From Paenarthrobacter ureafaciens (lineage in GTDB: Bacteria; Actinomycetota; Actinomycetes; Actinomycetales; Micrococcaceae): a DNA stretch of 64,000 nt. The position numbers were made by a program, and so were the translations under genes. The notes under the pieces were generated by a model. The model searched no databases. It saw only the letters and a list, made by a program, of their open reading frames with translations, and was not told where the DNA came from. Numbering within the stretch: position 1 is the first letter of the stretch; each line of letters opens with the position of its first letter. The DNA is taken from assembly GCF_004028095.1 (NCBI RefSeq), contig NZ_SBHM01000007.1, positions 310,001-374,000 of the forward strand, in the 5' to 3' direction. Shown piece after piece: positions 12,570-21,003 of the stretch.

Positions 12570-14789
12570 ATGAGCCACACTTCTTCCGCGCCTGCTCCTG
12601 CCCCGGCTTCCTCACCCCAACCCCCTGTTGCCAAGCGTGTCCCCACCCGTCGCGAACACCACGGCGACGTCTTCGTGGACAACTACGAGTGGCTCCGGGA
12701 CAAGGAATCCCCGGAGGTGGTTGAACACCTCAAGGCTGAGAACGCCTACCAGGAAGCTGTGACCGCACACCAGGAGCCGTTGCGCGAAGCGATCTTCCAG
12801 GAGATCAAGGGCCGCACCCAGGAAACTGACCTGTCCGTGCCCAGCCGCAAGGACGGGTGGTGGTACTACAGCCGTTCCGTGGAGGGCAAGGAATACACCA
12901 TCCAGTGCCGCGTCCGCGCCCAGGACACGGGAGACCGCGTGGCGGACTGGACTCCGCCGTCGGTTGAACCCGGTGTTTCCCTTGCCGGCGAGGAGATCCT
13001 CCTGGACGGCAACGTCGAGGCCGAGGGCAAGCCCTTCTTCAGCGTTGGCGGTGCCGCCGTCACCATCGACGGCAACCTCTACGCCTACGCCGTGGACAAC
13101 GCCGGCGACGAACGCTTCACGCTGCGCATCAAGGACCTCCGCACCGGCGAACTCCTCCCGGACGTGATCGAGAACGTCTTCTACGGCGTGGCCTTCTCCC
13201 CCGACGGAACCCGCCTCTTCTACACGGTGGTGGACGAATCCTGGCGCCCCTACCAGGTGAAGGCCCACGTCCTGGGGACGCCCGTCACCGAGGATGAGGT
13301 GGTGTACCAGGAGGACGACGTCGCCATGTGGTTGGGCTTCGACCTCGCCTCTGACAGGCGCCACCTTGTGCTCAGCATCGGTTGCTCGGAGTACAGCGAA
13401 ACCCGTCTGCTCCGCTTCGACGACTACGACGCCGGGCTGACCACCGTCATCTCCCGTGACGAGCGCCTTCTCTACGAGGCCGAGCCCTTCCTCCTGGACG
13501 GTCGCGAGACCATCCTGCTCACCCACAACAAGGACGCCATCAACTCCATGGTGAGCCTGGTGGTTCCTGAAGAACTGGCCAAGCCGCTGTCCGGGCAGGA
13601 CTGGCGTACCGTCGTCGAACATTCAGACGACGTGCGCGTCAACGGCGCCGGCGTGACCGCCACGCACCTGGTGCTGTCCATCCGGAAGGACACCATTGAA
13701 CGCGTGCAGGTCCTGCCGCTCGCCGGGCTGGGGACGCCGCAGCAGGCTACCCCGGTGGAGCCTGAATTCGACGAGGAGCTCTACACCGCGGGTGTCTCCG
13801 GCTCCGACTACAACGCTCCGGTCATCCGGATCGGCTACACGTCCTACTTCACGCCGTCGCGGGTTTACGACTTTGTGCTGCCCACTTCGGATGCTCCCGC
13901 CGGTGAACTCCTGCTGCGCAAGGAAAGCCCCGTGCTGGGCGGCTACTCCGCCGCCGACTACGTCGCCACCCGTGAGTGGGCGACCGCCGACGACGGCACC
14001 CGGGTCCCGCTGTCCGTGCTGCGGCACGTTTCGGTCAAGCAGGACGGAACGGGCGCCGGCCTGGTGTACGGGTACGGCTCGTACGAAGTGAGCATGGATC
14101 CCGGATTCGGCGTGGCGCGGTTGTCCCTGCTGGACCGTGGGATCGTCATGGTGATTGCGCACATCCGCGGTGGTGGAGAGCTGGGCCGGCACTGGTACGA
14201 CGACGGCAAGAAACTCACCAAGAAGAACACGTTCACGGACTTCATCGCGGCCACGGATTGGTTGGCTTCCTCCGGTTGGGTTGCCCCTGACCGCATTGCC
14301 GCAATGGGTGGCTCGGCGGGCGGCCTTCTCATGGGCGCCGTCGCGAACATGGCGCCGGAGAAGTACGCGGCCGTGGTGGCCCAGGTGCCGTTCGTGGATG
14401 CGTTGACCACCATCCTGGATCCGGACCTCCCGCTGTCCGCGCTGGAATGGGAAGAATGGGGCAACCCGATCACCGACCCCGAGGCCTACGCGTACATGAA
14501 GTCCTACACACCGTATGAAAACGTGCGGTCCGTGGCTTACCCGAAGATCGCTGCTGTGACCTCTTTCAACGACACCCGTGTGCTGTACGTGGAGCCGGCC
14601 AAGTGGGTGCAGGCGCTGCGGTCGACGTCCACGGGTTCAGAGCCGATCGTGATGAAGATCGAGATGGATGGCGGGCACGGCGGAGCCTCCGGCAGGTACG
14701 TCCAGTGGCGTGAGCGTGCGTGGGACTACGCGTTCGTGGCGGACTCCCTCGGCGCGACGGAACTCCTCCCCGGCGCCGGCCTCAAGTAA
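12570..14789 (+). CDS. ptrB: S9 family peptidase, oligopeptidase B type
   Basis: A cytoplasmic serine oligopeptidase of 739 residues that cleaves short peptides, by family usually after Arg or Lys. An N-terminal Ala/Pro tail leads into the DPYRWLE-like segment (here DNYEWLRDKESPEV), the beta-propeller (about 80-440) and the alpha/beta-hydrolase domain. The nucleophile serine is in GGSAGG (near 575), followed by the MAPEKYAAVVAQVPFVD segment characteristic of oligopeptidase B; the acid is in SFNDTRVLY and the catalytic His in DGGHGGASG near the C-terminus. It is monocistronic, appears leaderless, and is bracketed by a type A and a type B palindrome. Confidence 0.92.
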   Translation: MSHTSSAPAPAPASSPQPPVAKRVPTRREHHGDVFVDNYEWLRDKESPEVVEHLKAENAYQEAVTAHQEPLREAIFQEIKGRTQETDLSVPSRKDGWWYYSRSVEGKEYTIQCRVRAQDTGDRVADWTPPSVEPGVSLAGEEILLDGNVEAEGKPFFSVGGAAVTIDGNLYAYAVDNAGDERFTLRIKDLRTGELLPDVIENVFYGVAFSPDGTRLFYTVVDESWRPYQVKAHVLGTPVTEDEVVYQEDDVAMWLGFDLASDRRHLVLSIGCSEYSETRLLRFDDYDAGLTTVISRDERLLYEAEPFLLDGRETILLTHNKDAINSMVSLVVPEELAKPLSGQDWRTVVEHSDDVRVNGAGVTATHLVLSIRKDTIERVQVLPLAGLGTPQQATPVEPEFDEELYTAGVSGSDYNAPVIRIGYTSYFTPSRVYDFVLPTSDAPAGELLLRKESPVLGGYSAADYVATREWATADDGTRVPLSVLRHVSVKQDGTGAGLVYGYGSYEVSMDPGFGVARLSLLDRGIVMVIAHIRGGGELGRHWYDDGKKLTKKNTFTDFIAATDWLASSGWVAPDRIAAMGGSAGGLLMGAVANMAPEKYAAVVAQVPFVDALTTILDPDLPLSALEWEEWGNPITDPEAYAYMKSYTPYENVRSVAYPKIAAVTSFNDTRVLYVEPAKWVQALRSTSTGSEPIVMKIEMDGGHGGASGRYVQWRERAWDYAFVADSLGATELLPGAGLK

Positions 14790-14801
14790 GTCTCCCCGGC
14801 A

Positions 14802-14867
14802 CCCAACTGGGTCGCATTTGTGCGCGTTTAGAGCCGTCAAAACGCGCACAAATGCGACCTAGTTGCG
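14802..14867. repeat. 66-bp palindromic element, type B, copy 1
   Basis: An inverted repeat of 33-bp halves beginning CCCAACTGGGTCGCATTTG, in the convergent gap between the peptidase and the methyltransferase. It includes the methyltransferase stop codon. It could act as a bidirectional terminator here, although other copies are not between convergent genes. Confidence 0.85.
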
Positions 14868-15671
14868 TTGGTGGGGGCGGAGGATGGCGAAATAGCCGGG
14901 GATCACGTCCGGGCGCCCGGGGTTGCTGAGTGGCCGGGTTTCGATGTTCGCCGCCCCCTCCTCCACCAGGTCCCAGTCCGACGGCGGAAACGCCTTGCGC
15001 CGTTGAGCGGCACCGAAGCGCCCGGGCATGGGGAGGCCACGGATGGCCCACTCCAGCGGCGCGGGAATGGAATGCCGCGTCGCGCCAAGGTGGCTGACGT
15101 AGTCCACGGGGGTACCGCGGAAGTTGGTTTCCGCGAGGAACACCGTTCCTCGCCGGCCCACGACCGGCAGCAAGTTCGCTGCCAAAGCAGCCCGGCCTTT
15201 CCGGTCCAGGACATGGAGCACGCCGCGGATGAACACGTTGGCGTCTCCGCTGAAGCCCGCCTCTTCCAGCGCCGTCCCTACGGTTCGCCACGCGCCGGGT
15301 GCCGTGAGGTCCGCAACGGCGAACGACGTCGTCGGCCACTCATGCGATTCGCGCCGCGCCCGCTCAACGGCGTTTGCCGAGTAGTCCACGCCCACAGCGT
15401 GCGGGAAATGCGGGGCGAAGTGGCGGGTGAAGCTGCCGTTGCCGCAGCCGACGTCCACCAACGGAAGGTCCGCATCCAGCAAGGCAAGTTTGGGCAGGTA
15501 GCTCTCGGCCTCATGGCTGTTGCCTGAATCCCAGAGGACATCGCCGTCGGCTCCCGTGGAACGTACCTTGCCCCAGTATTGGTCCCATGCGGTCTGCGGG
15601 TCCTTGGGCGCCCCGGAGGACAGCCTGATGAGGCGCGGAACCAGCAGGTACTTGCGGAAAGCAGTCAGCAT
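14859..15671 (-). CDS. Class I SAM-dependent methyltransferase
   Basis: A 270-residue Rossmann-fold methyltransferase. The SAM-binding motif VDVGCGNGSF lies near residue 74, followed by GVDYSANAVERAR (acidic residue for the ribose) and the AVADLT segment. The substrate cannot be inferred; the C-terminal third (ETNFRGTPVDYVSHLG onward) resembles other uncharacterised actinobacterial methyltransferases. A -10 like TATATT stands 6 nt before the ATG, overlapping a GGAAGG ribosome site, so translation could be leaderless or Shine-Dalgarno driven. The last codons and the stop lie inside a type B palindrome. Confidence 0.85.
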   Translation of the reverse strand: MLTAFRKYLLVPRLIRLSSGAPKDPQTAWDQYWGKVRSTGADGDVLWDSGNSHEAESYLPKLALLDADLPLVDVGCGNGSFTRHFAPHFPHAVGVDYSANAVERARRESHEWPTTSFAVADLTAPGAWRTVGTALEEAGFSGDANVFIRGVLHVLDRKGRAALAANLLPVVGRRGTVFLAETNFRGTPVDYVSHLGATRHSIPAPLEWAIRGLPMPGRFGAAQRRKAFPPSDWDLVEEGAANIETRPLSNPGRPDVIPGYFAILRPHQRN

Positions 15672-15690
15672 CCTTCCAATATATGGGCGC

Positions 15691-16074
15691 CTACGCGTTG
15701 ATCAGCCAGTTGAGGGCTTCTGTTTCGTCCGTGAAAAATTTGGTGGGGCACGGGGGCTTCATGATGCCGATGAAAAAATTGGCGATTACCCTGTCCACCG
15801 GCGACGACCCCCACAATGCGATGCGCGAGGCCTGGCACGGTTTCGCGAAGACGGACCGGGCGCCGCGGGTGACATCGTTGGTGGTGGCCATGTCCACGAT
15901 CATCGGATGCCGGTCCTTGCCGCAAATTTCGTTCACGCGGTCCATGGCCCGCTGGGCGTCCCGTTCCTTGATGCTCGCTCCCCGGGGCCACGTCAGCCGG
16001 AGAATGCCCGGTTCCTCCAACTCAAGTTCAAAATCAACGGGCTGGTAATCCTGGGATGCTGCTGCCTGCTCCAC
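15691..16074 (-). CDS. STAS/SpoIIAA-like domain protein
   Basis: A 127-residue soluble protein whose pattern (LELEEPGILRLTWPRG, then IKERDAQRAMDRVNEI, HPMIVDMA, and IANFFIGIMKPP...FTDETEALNWL) resembles the STAS/SEC14-like proteins common in Arthrobacter. Similar proteins act as anti-anti-sigma or regulatory partners, but no phospho-acceptor serine is obvious, so function is unknown. The GTG at 16074, with GAGGAG just upstream, was preferred over an upstream start near 16134 that would add a Cys/Arg-rich unconserved tail. It is divergent from the sensor kinase at 16272, which may be a functional partner. Confidence 0.7.
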   Translation of the reverse strand: MEQAAASQDYQPVDFELELEEPGILRLTWPRGASIKERDAQRAMDRVNEICGKDRHPMIVDMATTNDVTRGARSVFAKPCQASRIALWGSSPVDRVIANFFIGIMKPPCPTKFFTDETEALNWLINA

Positions 16075-16271
16075 CGTGCTCCTCGACGTTCCGTAACCGG
16101 GGCACCGCTGGTTCCTCCCCCGACACATCAACACTTCCCGAGCGCGTGCCCAAAGTAAAGAGGCGGGACGCGACCCATTTGGCCATGCCGGGCCGTGACC
16201 TGCGGATGCGCTGATAAGGTGTGCAACATCTGGTAAAACCGTGGAACAAAAGTTGTAACGGAAGGGGCTCA

Positions 16272-17915
16272 GTGGTTCACAACGGAGCCGAAGTACAGCA
16301 CGTTCCGCTCACGGCCGTGGTGCTGGATTCGGACGTGGGACGGTTGACGACGACGTCGGCCGCCCTCACCGCTGCCGGCTTCCAGGTTTTCCCTGCTTCA
16401 AACCCTGATTCACTGGCCATCAGCCTCGAACACAACCACCCCTCGATCGTGGTGGTGGAGAACGCCCTCGCCCACGGACTGCGCAGTCCCGGGATCCCCG
16501 TCCTGCTGCTGTTGAACGCCGGGGATTCCGTGGACCTCGAGGAAGCAGAGGCGTGGCGGGTGGTGGATTACGTCATCAACCCCGTCCGCCCGGACGAGCT
16601 GGTTCACAGGGTCAATACCCTCATCGGCAGGTCCAGGGAACGCTCCCGCTCGCGCAACCACATGGAGGCCCTGCGGGAAAACCTGCGCAACGTGTCCGCC
16701 GCGATCCGTGAAACCAACGACCCCCAGCTCATTGCCGACCACGTAGTCCGGGGTTTCGGCGAAGCGTTGGGCGTGGACCACGTCTGGTTCGCCACATTCC
16801 GTGACGAGCGCGTCCCCTCCATCCGGGCACAGTGGAACGCCCCCGGCACCAAACAGCTTCCCGCCAAGCTCGGCAACAGCGAGAACGCCATCGCAGAGCT
16901 ATCCAACCGCCTGTGGACCGAAGCGGACGCCATGACAGTCCTGGACCACCGCGAGGAGCCCGATTCCAGGATCACCCAGGCCCTGCGCGAATGGTCTCCG
17001 GAACTGCAGCCCGTCTCCACGGTCATCCTCCCGGTTGGCGAAGGCGCCTCGGCGCTGGGCGTGGTCCTCCTGTGCACCGAGAACCGGATCCATGACTGGA
17101 CCCGCCCCGAACTCTCACTGATGCAGCACGTGGCCGGGAACGTTGCCCACGGACTCATCCAGGGCCACCTCATCAGCGCCCAGCAACGGGTCCTGCAGCA
17201 GCTGAGGCAGCTGGACAAGGCCAAGACGGACTTCCTGGCCACCGTCAACCACGAACTCCGGACTCCCCTGACGTCCATCACCGCCTACCTGGACATGATC
17301 CGCGACGGCTCAGGCGGCCCGGTCCCCGACGGCATCAAGAAAATGCTGGACGTCATTGCCCGGAACTCGGACCGGCTGCGGCGGCTGATTGAAGACATGC
17401 TGACGGTCTCCATGCAGGACGGCAGCAACCTGGACCTCAAACCCGTGGATGTGGACAAACTGCTGCAGGTTGTTGTCGCCACGCTCCGGCCCCTGGCTGA
17501 GTCCCGGCACGTGGACATCTCCTACGTTGAAGCCTCCGAAGACATCGAGGTCACCGCCGACGAAGCCAAACTCGAGCAGGTCTTCACCAACATCGTGGCC
17601 AACGCCATCAAGTTCACCCCGGAGGGTGGCCGGGTCGGGATTACCAGCGTCCTGGAGGAAACGGACGACGGCGGACACGCGGCACTGGTGCGCGTGGCGG
17701 ACACGGGCCTTGGCATCCCTGAACACGACCTGCCCCACATCTTCACCCGCTTCTACCGGGCATCAAACGCAACATCGGCGGCCGTACCCGGCAGCGGGCT
17801 GGGCCTGGCGATCGCGCACGACATCATCAGCAGGCACATGGGGCGGCTGAACCTTGATTCCACCCTGGGGGCAGGGACCACGGTGTCCATTGAGCTCCCT
17901 GTCGGCGGGCCGTAA
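16272..17915 (+). CDS. GAF-domain sensor histidine kinase with degenerate N-terminal receiver
   Basis: A soluble 547-residue kinase. Residues 10-120 form a receiver-like domain, but the phospho-acceptor position in IVVVENAL is Glu instead of Asp, so it should not be phosphorylated in the usual way. A GAF domain follows (about 150-290), then HisKA with NHELRTPLTSITAY and the HATPase domain with DTGLGIPE and GSGLGLAIAHD. No membrane segment is seen, so the signal is presumably cytoplasmic. The GTG at 16272 has a GGAAGGGG ribosome site. No response regulator is adjacent, which leaves its partner unknown; the STAS-like gene is divergent. Confidence 0.9.
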   Translation: MVHNGAEVQHVPLTAVVLDSDVGRLTTTSAALTAAGFQVFPASNPDSLAISLEHNHPSIVVVENALAHGLRSPGIPVLLLLNAGDSVDLEEAEAWRVVDYVINPVRPDELVHRVNTLIGRSRERSRSRNHMEALRENLRNVSAAIRETNDPQLIADHVVRGFGEALGVDHVWFATFRDERVPSIRAQWNAPGTKQLPAKLGNSENAIAELSNRLWTEADAMTVLDHREEPDSRITQALREWSPELQPVSTVILPVGEGASALGVVLLCTENRIHDWTRPELSLMQHVAGNVAHGLIQGHLISAQQRVLQQLRQLDKAKTDFLATVNHELRTPLTSITAYLDMIRDGSGGPVPDGIKKMLDVIARNSDRLRRLIEDMLTVSMQDGSNLDLKPVDVDKLLQVVVATLRPLAESRHVDISYVEASEDIEVTADEAKLEQVFTNIVANAIKFTPEGGRVGITSVLEETDDGGHAALVRVADTGLGIPEHDLPHIFTRFYRASNATSAAVPGSGLGLAIAHDIISRHMGRLNLDSTLGAGTTVSIELPVGGP

Positions 17916-18029
17916 GCAACAAGTGAGTGCCGCCGTCGTCGGTTTTTACCCCTGCCTCGGCGTGTGACAGCCCAGTCAAGCACTCCGGCCGGTCCTGACG
18001 GTGAGGGTCACTAATCCGCGACACATATC

Positions 18030-18068
18030 GAAACAAAACAGATGCCCCGGGTAACAACCCGGGGCATC
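18030..18068 (-). terminator. Rho-independent terminator of the small peptide gene
   Basis: GATGCCCCGGG pairs with its complement (stem 18041-18068) and, on the minus strand, is followed by TGTTTTGTTT. It lies about 40 nt after the stop codon of the peptide gene and supports that gene being real and separately transcribed. Confidence 0.85.
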
Positions 18069-18106
18069 AAATTGCGTCATGGGGCCTTTTCAGGCGTCCC
18101 CCCAAT

Positions 18107-18274
18107 TTAGTTCGGCCACCATCCGATGCTGGTGGTGTTTGTCTTGGTGGTGACGCTGTTCGGCCACCAGCCGATTGCCGTGGAGTCCTGCGACGGCTCG
18201 GCGTTAGCCGGAGCAGCGAATCCTGTAACTGCCAGGACTGCCGCCATGAGCAGGGTTGCCGCAAATTTCTTCAT
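18107..18274 (-). CDS. Small secreted peptide with repeated IGWWPN motif
   Basis: A 55-residue protein. Residues 1-25 are a clear signal peptide (MKK start, hydrophobic core, cleavage expected after APANA). The remaining 30 residues carry two copies of IGWWPN, one in the middle and one forming the exact C-terminus, separated by a Thr/Ser-rich spacer. There are no cysteines. The ATG at 18274 has a GAAAGGG ribosome site, a TATAGT -10 box sits at 18338-18343, and a strong terminator follows, so expression is credible. I do not recognise the family. It is divergent from a TPR protein/GGDEF-EAL operon. A C-terminal WW pair resembles streptococcal XIP pheromones only superficially; a signalling role is an inference. 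Confidence 0.75.
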   Translation of the reverse strand: MKKFAATLLMAAVLAVTGFAAPANAEPSQDSTAIGWWPNSVTTKTNTTSIGWWPN

Positions 18275-18368
18275 CCGCTGTGCCCTTTCGTTCTGATGCG
18301 AATTTGAGTGTGTGACTTGAACAATGTCACGGGGCAAACTATACGAGCTTTTCAATGCTAATGACATG

Positions 18369-18374
18369 GATAAT
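18369..18374 (+). promoter_or_regulatory. -10 box (GATAAT) of a leaderless promoter for the TPR gene
   Basis: GATAAT ends 6 nt before the ATG at 18381, the same geometry as many genes in this window. This decides the start of the TPR gene. Confidence 0.55.
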
Positions 18375-18380
18375 GGGTTT

Positions 18381-19442
18381 ATGCAGAGTCCCCACCTGGC
18401 ATCACACGTTGTAGCAGGGCTCAATGCACGTGCCAAATGGAAAGAGCGAAAATTCGACGAGGCTTTCGAGCTCGCCGGTGACGCCGCTGACCTGGCCGCT
18501 GCCGCCGGGGATGACGACACGTGGTGGGAAATGCTCTACCTCCAAGCAGAATGCCGCCGGGACCAAGGCAGCATCGAAGAATACCTGCGGCTCGCAACCG
18601 AGCTGAACAACCACCAACTCACATCCACCTCCTCCGAGCGCGGCGCGAAGGCCGGGACCATGGTGGCCGTCGCCTTCCAGGGACTGGGCCGCCTGGCCGA
18701 GGCTGCTGCCATGGCCTCGGACTCCGCAAAGCTGGCCGCCGGCGACCCCGATCTGCTGCACGTCCAGATCCTCGCCCAGCGCGCACTCATCGCGGCGTTG
18801 GCCGAAAGCAGGCTGCTTGAGGACGCCTGGCGCGAATGCCTGCAGCTGGAAACCCTGCTGGCCGATGTTGACGAAGACACTGCAGGCAAGGGCTATTGGG
18901 TCATCGGCAACGTCGCGTTCCTGGCGGACAGGGTTGCCGACGGCGGGATGTACCACGACCTCGCGGCCGAACGCCTGTCCCCCTCCAAGGACGTGGACCT
19001 GTGGGCGCGGTTCAACCGGGCCTCGGCGGAGATGCGGCTTCAGGCCAAGCTCCTGGACTCTGCCACCCTGCGCTGCATCGAGCGGGCGGAGATGGCCACA
19101 GACATTGTGGGCGGCTCCGAGCGGGACCACTTGGAGATGTCCCTGGTCCGCGCCCGCTGGAACTACCTCAACCAGGACATGCAGGAAGCCCTGGCCATCC
19201 TCGAGCCGCTCTGCGCACAATCCTCCATCCTTGCCACCCAGACAGCCGCCGAAGCACACTTCCTCCTCGGCAGGACCCTGCTGGCACTGGGCCGGCTGGA
19301 CGATGCCGAGGCGGTGTTCGATAAGTCCGCGAGTCTCTTCGACCAATCAGCCCTGCCCGAGCGCAGTTCTGCCGTGCATGACTACCTCCGCGATAATGTT
19401 GGCAGTGCTGCGAAAGATCGGGGCGGCCAACACAGGGGGTGA
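18381..19442 (+). CDS. TPR-like helical repeat protein
   Basis: A cytoplasmic all-helical protein of 353 residues with no signal peptide or membrane segment. Its Ala/Leu/Glu-rich helical pairs (for example MVAVAFQGLGRLAEAAAMA, AEAHFLLGRTLLALGRLDD) are typical tetratricopeptide repeats through the whole length, with no recognisable catalytic or DNA-binding domain. The ATG at 18381 was preferred because a GATAAT -10 box stands 6 nt before it; an ATG at 18324 would add 19 residues. The GGDEF-EAL gene starts 4 nt after its stop, so the two form an operon. As a scaffold it might sense a ligand and control the downstream enzyme; this is inference. Confidence 0.8.
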   Translation: MQSPHLASHVVAGLNARAKWKERKFDEAFELAGDAADLAAAAGDDDTWWEMLYLQAECRRDQGSIEEYLRLATELNNHQLTSTSSERGAKAGTMVAVAFQGLGRLAEAAAMASDSAKLAAGDPDLLHVQILAQRALIAALAESRLLEDAWRECLQLETLLADVDEDTAGKGYWVIGNVAFLADRVADGGMYHDLAAERLSPSKDVDLWARFNRASAEMRLQAKLLDSATLRCIERAEMATDIVGGSERDHLEMSLVRARWNYLNQDMQEALAILEPLCAQSSILATQTAAEAHFLLGRTLLALGRLDDAEAVFDKSASLFDQSALPERSSAVHDYLRDNVGSAAKDRGGQHRG

Positions 19443-19446
19443 CCAG

Positions 19447-21003
19447 GTGCCGCAGGAGGACTCAATAGCCGGGAAGGACCCACGGCTGGGCAAGCTCCTG
19501 GACGGAATCGTCAGGCTTGCTGCCGGCGACCTTGACGCCCGGATGGAAGTCTCGGACGCCCGGGACGAGATCGACGCCGTCATCATGGGCACCAACCTCC
19601 TGGCCGAAGACCTGCAGATCGCCTACGCGGAACTGGAGCAGCGGGTCGCCGCTCGAACGCGGCAATTGCACGAGGCGCACCGCGAGATGCAGCACATGGC
19701 CATGACGGATTCCCTCACCGGCCTCAGCAACCGTTCAGCGTTCACCGCGGCCCTCACCGACGCCCAGGAGAAAGCCGCCGCACAGGGGCAGCGCCCGGCC
19801 ATCCTCCTGCTGGACATGGACGGCTTCAAAGGCATCAACGACTCCCTGGGCCACACCATCGGCGACAAGGTCCTCGAAACAGTGGCCGGGCGCATCACCG
19901 GCGCAGTGCGGGACGAAGACATCGTCGCCCGCATGGGAGGGGACGAATTCGCCATCCTCCTGCACGACGTGACCCCGGCGATTGCCGCATCGATCGGCAA
20001 CCGGGTGCTTGCCGCCGTCGACGGCATCCTGGAAATCGAGGGACACCACGTGCGCTGCGGAGCGAGCATGGGCCTTCGCATGGCCGCACCCGGGCAGAGC
20101 GCCCAGGAAATCATGATGGAAGCGGACATTGCCATGTACGAGTCCAAAGCCGAGGGCCGCGGCCGCCTCAAGTCGTTCCAACCGGCCATGCTGCATGCCC
20201 GGCAGCTGAGGAACCAGCTGGTCAACGAGCTCAAGGAAGCCATCGCCGGCAACCAGCTGGTGCTGTTCTACCAACCCATCGTCCGGTTGGACACCCGCGA
20301 AATCGAGGGCGTGGAAGCCCTGGTCCGCTGGAACCATCCCACGCGCGGCATGGTGATGCCGGACGAGTTCATTCCCATCGCCGAGGAAACGGGTCTCATC
20401 TCCGACCTGGGCGGCTGGGTGCTGCGCACCGCCGTCGAGCAGTTGCAGCGCTGGCGCAACGATCCCCTGACAGCGCACCACAACTTCAACATGCGCATCA
20501 ACGTCTCCGCCGCGGACCTGCAGCGGCTCGAATTCGTGGAGGACGTCCGGGACGCGCTGTCCACAGCCAAGCTCGACCCCACGCTGCTGGTCCTGGAGCT
20601 GACCGAGAGCGCCGTCATCCAAGGCAACGACCTCGACCGGTACACCCTCAGCAGCCTGGAACGGCTCGGCGTCGGCATGGAGATCGACGACTTCGGCACC
20701 GGCTACTCGTCCATCGACTACCTCCGCCGGCTGCCCGTCCACGCCGTCAAGGTGGACCGTTCCCTGCTCTCCGCACTCGGCAGCGATCCCGCCCAACCCG
20801 CACTGCTGGCGGCCGTACTGCAACTCATCCGCGCCTGCGGGCTCGGCGCCGTGTGGGAGGGCATCGAGACCGGGGACCAGGCCCGGTACCTGCTCAGCAT
20901 CGGCTGCACCAGCGGGCAGGGGTACTACTTCAGCAGGCCGCTCTCGGAGGAAGTACTCACTGAGCAGCTCAGGCACCACAAGACCTGGCCGGTGGCGGAC
21001 TAG
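19447..21003 (+). CDS. HAMP-like GGDEF-EAL c-di-GMP turnover protein
   Basis: A soluble protein of 518 residues. The first 75 residues look like a HAMP-type helical module without membrane helices, followed by a coiled coil (AELEQRVAARTRQLHEAH). The GGDEF domain has DSLTGLSNR and an intact RMGGDEF motif; the EAL domain has EGVEALVRW, the ELTES metal site and DDFGTGYSS, all intact, so both cyclase and phosphodiesterase activity are possible. The GTG at 19447 has an AGGGGGT ribosome site. It is co-transcribed with the TPR gene. Its TAG stop lies inside the ACTAGG target duplication of an IS481-type insertion, so the protein is full length despite the insertion. Confidence 0.92.
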   Translation: MPQEDSIAGKDPRLGKLLDGIVRLAAGDLDARMEVSDARDEIDAVIMGTNLLAEDLQIAYAELEQRVAARTRQLHEAHREMQHMAMTDSLTGLSNRSAFTAALTDAQEKAAAQGQRPAILLLDMDGFKGINDSLGHTIGDKVLETVAGRITGAVRDEDIVARMGGDEFAILLHDVTPAIAASIGNRVLAAVDGILEIEGHHVRCGASMGLRMAAPGQSAQEIMMEADIAMYESKAEGRGRLKSFQPAMLHARQLRNQLVNELKEAIAGNQLVLFYQPIVRLDTREIEGVEALVRWNHPTRGMVMPDEFIPIAEETGLISDLGGWVLRTAVEQLQRWRNDPLTAHHNFNMRINVSAADLQRLEFVEDVRDALSTAKLDPTLLVLELTESAVIQGNDLDRYTLSSLERLGVGMEIDDFGTGYSSIDYLRRLPVHAVKVDRSLLSALGSDPAQPALLAAVLQLIRACGLGAVWEGIETGDQARYLLSIGCTSGQGYYFSRPLSEEVLTEQLRHHKTWPVAD

